From Eumeta japonica (taxonomy: Eukaryota; Arthropoda; Insecta; Lepidoptera; Psychidae), in NCBI GenBank assembly GCA_005406025.1, contig BGZK01001427.1, forward strand, positions 1 to 64,000: 64,000 bases of DNA. The letters run 5' to 3'. Under the pieces are notes generated by a model that was given only the letters and a program-made list of their open reading frames with translations, made no database searches and was not told the DNA's origin. Made by a program: the position numbers and the translations under genes. Position 1 is the stretch's first letter. Every line of letters starts with the position of its first letter. Shown here piece after piece: positions 56,401-62,400 of this stretch.

Positions 56401-59400
56401 TAATACTAAAGCAAACGATTCTTTGAACCAACTATCCGACTATTGGGCGCCGAGCGGTTTTATGCTCTTCGCTGCCTAATCTCTCCCATCTTCTAATTTT
56501 AATGTCAAACTTTATTCTAGATTCTTTTCATTTCCTTTTCACTCGTGACAACTACCTGAAGTTACTTCATTTTTTTTCCTCCAGGACTTCTATCTGTAAT
56601 GGCGAAATATTGTTCATTACAAAATTAGGCGCTTACCTGTAACATGCAATAACAAGCAGCATGTTGTAGGCAAGCGTCTAATCATGGATTTAGGCGAATT
56701 AAAACCTCACAGAATAGAAAATAACAGAGAGTTTGGTCGCATTTACATACAAATAAATATCTTTTCTTATTTTTTTCCACTCTTTTTCTTTACTTCGTCG
56801 TTAGGGAATTTAAAAAGGAAGTATTTTGAAATGAACATCTTTCACATCACTATTTTGTTAAAAACGTTTTGAATTATTGACAGTTGACTACGGAGTCTCT
56901 TTTTTAATAAGGTTTATTTATTATTCTGAGATTACTGCTGTTAACTAAATGACTGCTGTAAGACAGACTAATGATGCATTGCACATTCACATTACATCAT
57001 GGCCAGAAATTATTTTTAATGTCAGCATAACATTGTATGACCATAGGACAAATTTTTTCTATCGTATCAAAGTTAATGTAGATTTTTATTATCATTACAA
57101 GGCTTTCACTAAGACAAAATTTAATATATTAATAGATATTTTGATAGCTTCAAATTCGTATCTATTTAATTGTAAATTATCCCGTGTGTAGTTTCAATAA
57201 CTACATTAAGCCATTATCGATAGACTAACGAACTACCTTGTAGTATCGCAAAGCAAAGCAAATTTATATATATATATACATCGTAAATAGATAAAATTAC
57301 TTTTCCACACAGAGTCGTAGTATTAATTTCACCACAACAATGCACGAAATGCATTTAGAACGCCGCAAAATCTCGCCCATCTATTAATTACATTTATCAA
57401 GATTTCCAAGTGTAATGATATTGTCGTTAACGTACTTCGCACGAAGTAGATTTCTACATTCGGAAACTTCGTGGCGGCGATGGTACAACGATTGTTTGAT
57501 CTTGCCGACTTTGAAATTGTAATAATTTTCCTAACTTTAGAGTTACACATAAATTATCACAAAACGGTCGGCGGTTTTAGCCCCTTTCATAATACCAAAG
57601 TTAACAGAAAGAAACAAAGATGTATATTTATTTCTCATCGAGATCCTAGAAATAAATGCGATGAGGTATCTCAACACTTTAAACAAACTAAACTGTTTTA
57701 ATTAAATAGAAAACAAAATTTGATAACTTTCCATAAATGATGACTCTCACTTTACCTATAAATGTGGCTTTAATTAAATAAAATGAAATCATTAATTTTA
57801 ATATTAATTAAAACCGCTTATTAAATGATTAACCTGATTTTCCTCTGATATGCTATAAATTTGATGATCTGTAAGTGTAAGATGGTAATCGATGTGTTAA
57901 CAAACTATTGCTCGCACGCTGCGCTATGGATCCCGTTTAGGAGAGCGCGATATCGTCCAAGATGCTACCCCCAAAAGGGAACAGCGCTTCTAGGCTTCTG
58001 CCATGCCTCCATTACCTTGTAGAACAGCTTCAGGTGAGAAGTTACCAGAATAGAGAATGCGGTTGGCACTTTCGACGTGAACTCATAGTAAATATGATGG
58101 AATATCTATAAATGACTATTGCTATGAAGGATATGTTAACAGAAAAAAAAGTACCCACAACTGAAATATTTTTTTTTCAAGTTAAAATTAAGTTTATACT
58201 ATAAATGCAGATTTTCTCATAACTGGTTAAAATGTATTGTTAATAGTTAAAATACACAACGAGTTTGTCACATTTATGGATATTTTGTCTATGTACAGTG
58301 AAGTTGAGAACAAAGGGCTGGGTTTTGGTTGGTGGCATTTTACGATTTTATTTAAAAAAGGAATGGATTGGATTAACTTCAAATTAACTTAATGGTTCTT
58401 GCACTTTGACGTTATGGAAATAATTTCTATATATACTTTTTTAGCTTTTCCTTTTCTAATTAAATTTAAATATCTATTAAAAAAATGAAACTTATTTCAA
58501 CCTTAAAAAGTCCTGTAAGAATTGTTTTTCTTTATAAGGAAAAACCTCCTGAATAGCTTTTTACCTTCATTTAATATTACTCTCTGAGTTACTAAAGAAA
58601 TCTTCAAAACTTTCCATAATTCTAACTGTTATTTTTTTTTCGCTTTAACTCCATAAGGTTCGGCGTTTCCTTATCTTTCGACTTGGGCCGACCTTCCGCT
58701 CGGGTATTTGCACGAAAAATCATTCAAATATTATATTATTATCTTCTGCATAACTTTTTAATTGAGGTATGCGCGGGAGCTCTTTGTTGATTTATTGCTA
58801 TCATTTAACTGTTTTAAAATGTTGTTGTTTTTTTTTTTAATAGTTTCATCAAATAGTCTGAAGATCATTTTTGGAACGACTTTAATATGTTATATTGTAT
58901 TACTAATACTATCAGTAAATGCATATTACTTCTAAAATGGTACAGATATAAGGCACTAATTGCTACCAAACCAAATGAAAAACGTCTGTTTTTAAACTCA
59001 ATCCATTCTACATATTTATCAGTTAAAAAGAGAAATTATTGGTATTCGTCTGAAAGATAAATATTATACGTGATGTTCCAATTTTTAGACCGCTTTATAA
59101 TTGATTAGTCCAGTTTCTTTGGGAATTTTCAGACGTTCGGGAATTCGAGAGGGCAAAGGATGGTGGACCCTCTCGTAATGTATCAAAACTACGAATCCCC
59201 TCTGACCAGAGTCGTGAGCCTCCAGGACAAACAGCTGGTGTTCCCGGACGACGACGGCGACATAATTATCGTGAATGACGATGATAGTTTCCAAAACGTT
59301 AACAATGATGCGGCTGATGATGACAACGAAACAGCTTACGTAGCTGAACCCTCCGTTAATGCTAGGTGACGTTTGTTTGTTATTTTTTCGTATCAATTTA

Positions 59401-62400
59401 TTTAAAATAATATACATTAAACATGAATTAACATGTTTATAACTAGCCATTACTCGGCCTCTACATTAGGTGTAAATTAAAATTTAACAGTGATCGTTTA
59501 TTCACTGACAAAAAAAATGCGTGTTGTTTTAACAAATCCGTTTTTGGTGACGATTTATTGTTAATATTACGAAAGAACTTGATTTAAAATAACAATTTCA
59601 TATGTTATAGTAAACGTAAAAATGTCTACTCAATTCAAATGAATTGTTTGTAAAAAACATCGATTTCAAAGTAAGATTAAATAATTATAATGGTTAAATT
59701 TATCGCAACACTTTATTTGTAAAATCAACAAAATGCTTTTAATAGTACGTACTAAAAACTGTAGTTAATTGAAGATTTGAGTTGTAAAATACACAAAATA
59801 GTTCCTAGTATAAACATAAACGTTATTTAGTATTAATAACTAATACGAAAAGTCACATTGACTAAAAGAAATGTCAAAGATTGAAATTTTATTATATAGA
59901 TTTTAACGACTTTTTATCATAAAAGTAACAATAAATTATGTTCAAATCAATTAAAACGTAATATTATTTTGTAAAATATGCGTACTTAATATTACGTAAC
60001 AAAATACAAAAATATTTTGTGAAGTAAATAAAATTATACCGTAAATTTTACTTAAAAAGATAGTAAAATACGTAATACGTTGTATTCAAAATTACTTTCG
60101 TATCATTTTTTAAAGTAAGTACAGATCGGTTAAGCCATTCTAACTTGTCAATTAATTTATGAATAGAATTTTGTGAAATGTACGGATAGAAAATATTAAA
60201 ATAAATATTAAATAGTCTTTTGGAAAAATAACATCGGTGTGTCTTATATTAGCAACAAAATTCTAATAGTGACAACTATGATTAAAATTATTTATATTTT
60301 ACGAAATACAAAACACACTTTTTATGATAATACCAACAAAACTTTTTTTTTTTTTATATGAAGAAACGATTGTATTATTTTTACACAAGACTATTTTGTT
60401 ATTAAACATATTTTGTTCTTAACGAACTATTTCTAATATTGATCGAAAGATGGCGCCAACGAAAAAAGTTTATGAACGCCATAGATGTGCTGATGATCAG
60501 ACTTAGATAATTCCAAGAACCTCTCTAGGCTGTCACTCCTCAGTCTTTTTCGTTGAGATCAAAGTGTAATATTTGTTCTTTTTAACTTAATATCTGAAAG
60601 TTCCTGCATCGTGGAAACAATACGTCAAGCTGACTTTTGTATTTAAATAAAAATGTTTTAGTAAACTTCATGAACACAGTTTTGTTAGAAAAGTAGATTC
60701 GTTAAAAGTTTAGTTGAAAATACAGAGATCCCTAGTAAACATCACTGTATTATTTAAGTAAAAAGATACTTCCTTTTATAGATTTTAAATAATTAATGTA
60801 AGTTTATTTAAACTTTTACGTTAAATTAAAAAGAATTTCTCATTAAAATTTTCAAAATGATGGCTATAATTACTTTCCATTTGATTTAAACGGTCGATTA
60901 TTATAATACAATATGAAATGTTAAATTCGCTATAACCCAGATTAAATTAACGTTAATAAATTTTGTCACTTCAACAATATTTATTTGATAAAAATGACGT
61001 CGTACTTATGTAAGTCCTACATATTAGGAAAGGACCTATTCTTAAGAAATTGCTTATTTTGTTGTTTTAAACAAAATTTCTTATCAGTGTTTTTATGACT
61101 TAAATATGCCTATCGTAAGAGTAACAAATAATTATTTCATCTTTTATATCAACTGATCTCACTGTTAATTCTGATGCCACTCGCTGTCTTGTTTCCGATG
61201 TTAACTCTGATTCAATGGAGAATTATGCGTCATGCTTCCGTTCTTAATTACTATACCGGTCCCGATAACGATCTTAGTCATATTTTGGTTTATGTCAGAG
61301 ATAAGAATTACTGTTTTTAGTAAAATTTACTATATTTTATTTACATATCTGATATAATTGTACCCATCTACAAACGATATATACCTTTCGGGAGTGTGAG
61401 AAATATTTAGCAGCCTTTAGGCTGCGTTGTTATGTTTTCTCTATTTCAAGTAATTCCCCTCTCATCCGCGCTATTTAGCTGCAGACGTCCTTTTCCTACG
61501 GTTAGCTCACCTTACAAAATACTTACGATAGTAGAATGGAAGTTGCTAGTTTTCACCGGCCGGCATGAAAAGCAAAATTCGCAAAGGCCATTAAGGACGA
61601 TCTCATTTAAGGCCATTTGTCTTACTTTGTTTTCTAAATCTGTTCATATCGTACATTTAGAGCTAGTAATTTTTAGTAATAATTTGGAACAAACATTGCT
61701 TAAATATATTTGTAGAATGCTTACCAAAATAATAGAAAATAAACATTAAGAATGTTTAAAGAAACATTTAAAAAAATATTTGTGAAATGGTTATCAAAAT
61801 AACTAAACTAGATGTCAATAAACTTTATAAAAATATATACTATACACTGTACAGAAAAATATTATGAAAATAATTAAACTAATTAATGAAAGTATAAAAA
61901 AAACAGTACCCTAAGATTCTTATTCATGTCAAATTTTATTTTGTTAATTCATAAAAAATTAAACACATTTTGTGGTGTGAAGCATCTATCTTCTTAATTT
62001 CAAAATTAAAGTAACGAATCACCTTGTATTTTGAGGTAAAATAAATTTTATTTCAAAGTTAAGGTATGTCTATTGACCATTTTTCAAAATCTGAAATTCA
62101 TTCAATTTTAAATTCTTAACTAAAATAGACTGTTAGAGCATTTGACCATTGCATTTAATTTTCAGATTTGTAAAAAATAACGATTCGAATAACTATTCAT
62201 GGATGCTGACTGACTGGTCTCCTTGCACTGCCTTGTGTGGCCAAAAAGGGCATCAAGTCAGAGGGGCCACTTGTCAGGTAATAGCGGATAATTGTATAAG
62301 AAAATCTGTCTTATAGTAACAAACAGTGACACAATCAATTATTTATGTACGACTTAAGAATCTTAAGTTTCATAAACATACTTTGTTTTCTAACAAATTT

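Larger units (their letters stand above)
53929..59132 (+). other. madd-4 intron 15 (5.2 kb)
   Basis: Holds two hairpins (55519-55581 and 56624-56682), a palindromic GTGGCGCCAC near 55490, a GC-richer block at 57910-58060, and AT-rich DNA. No exon seen, and the flanking phases match. Confidence 0.75.

Noticed and set aside
61432..61749. 105-codon plus-strand open frame in intron 16
   Set aside because: No recognisable domain; exons P and Q join in phase without it. Likely chance in AT-rich DNA.
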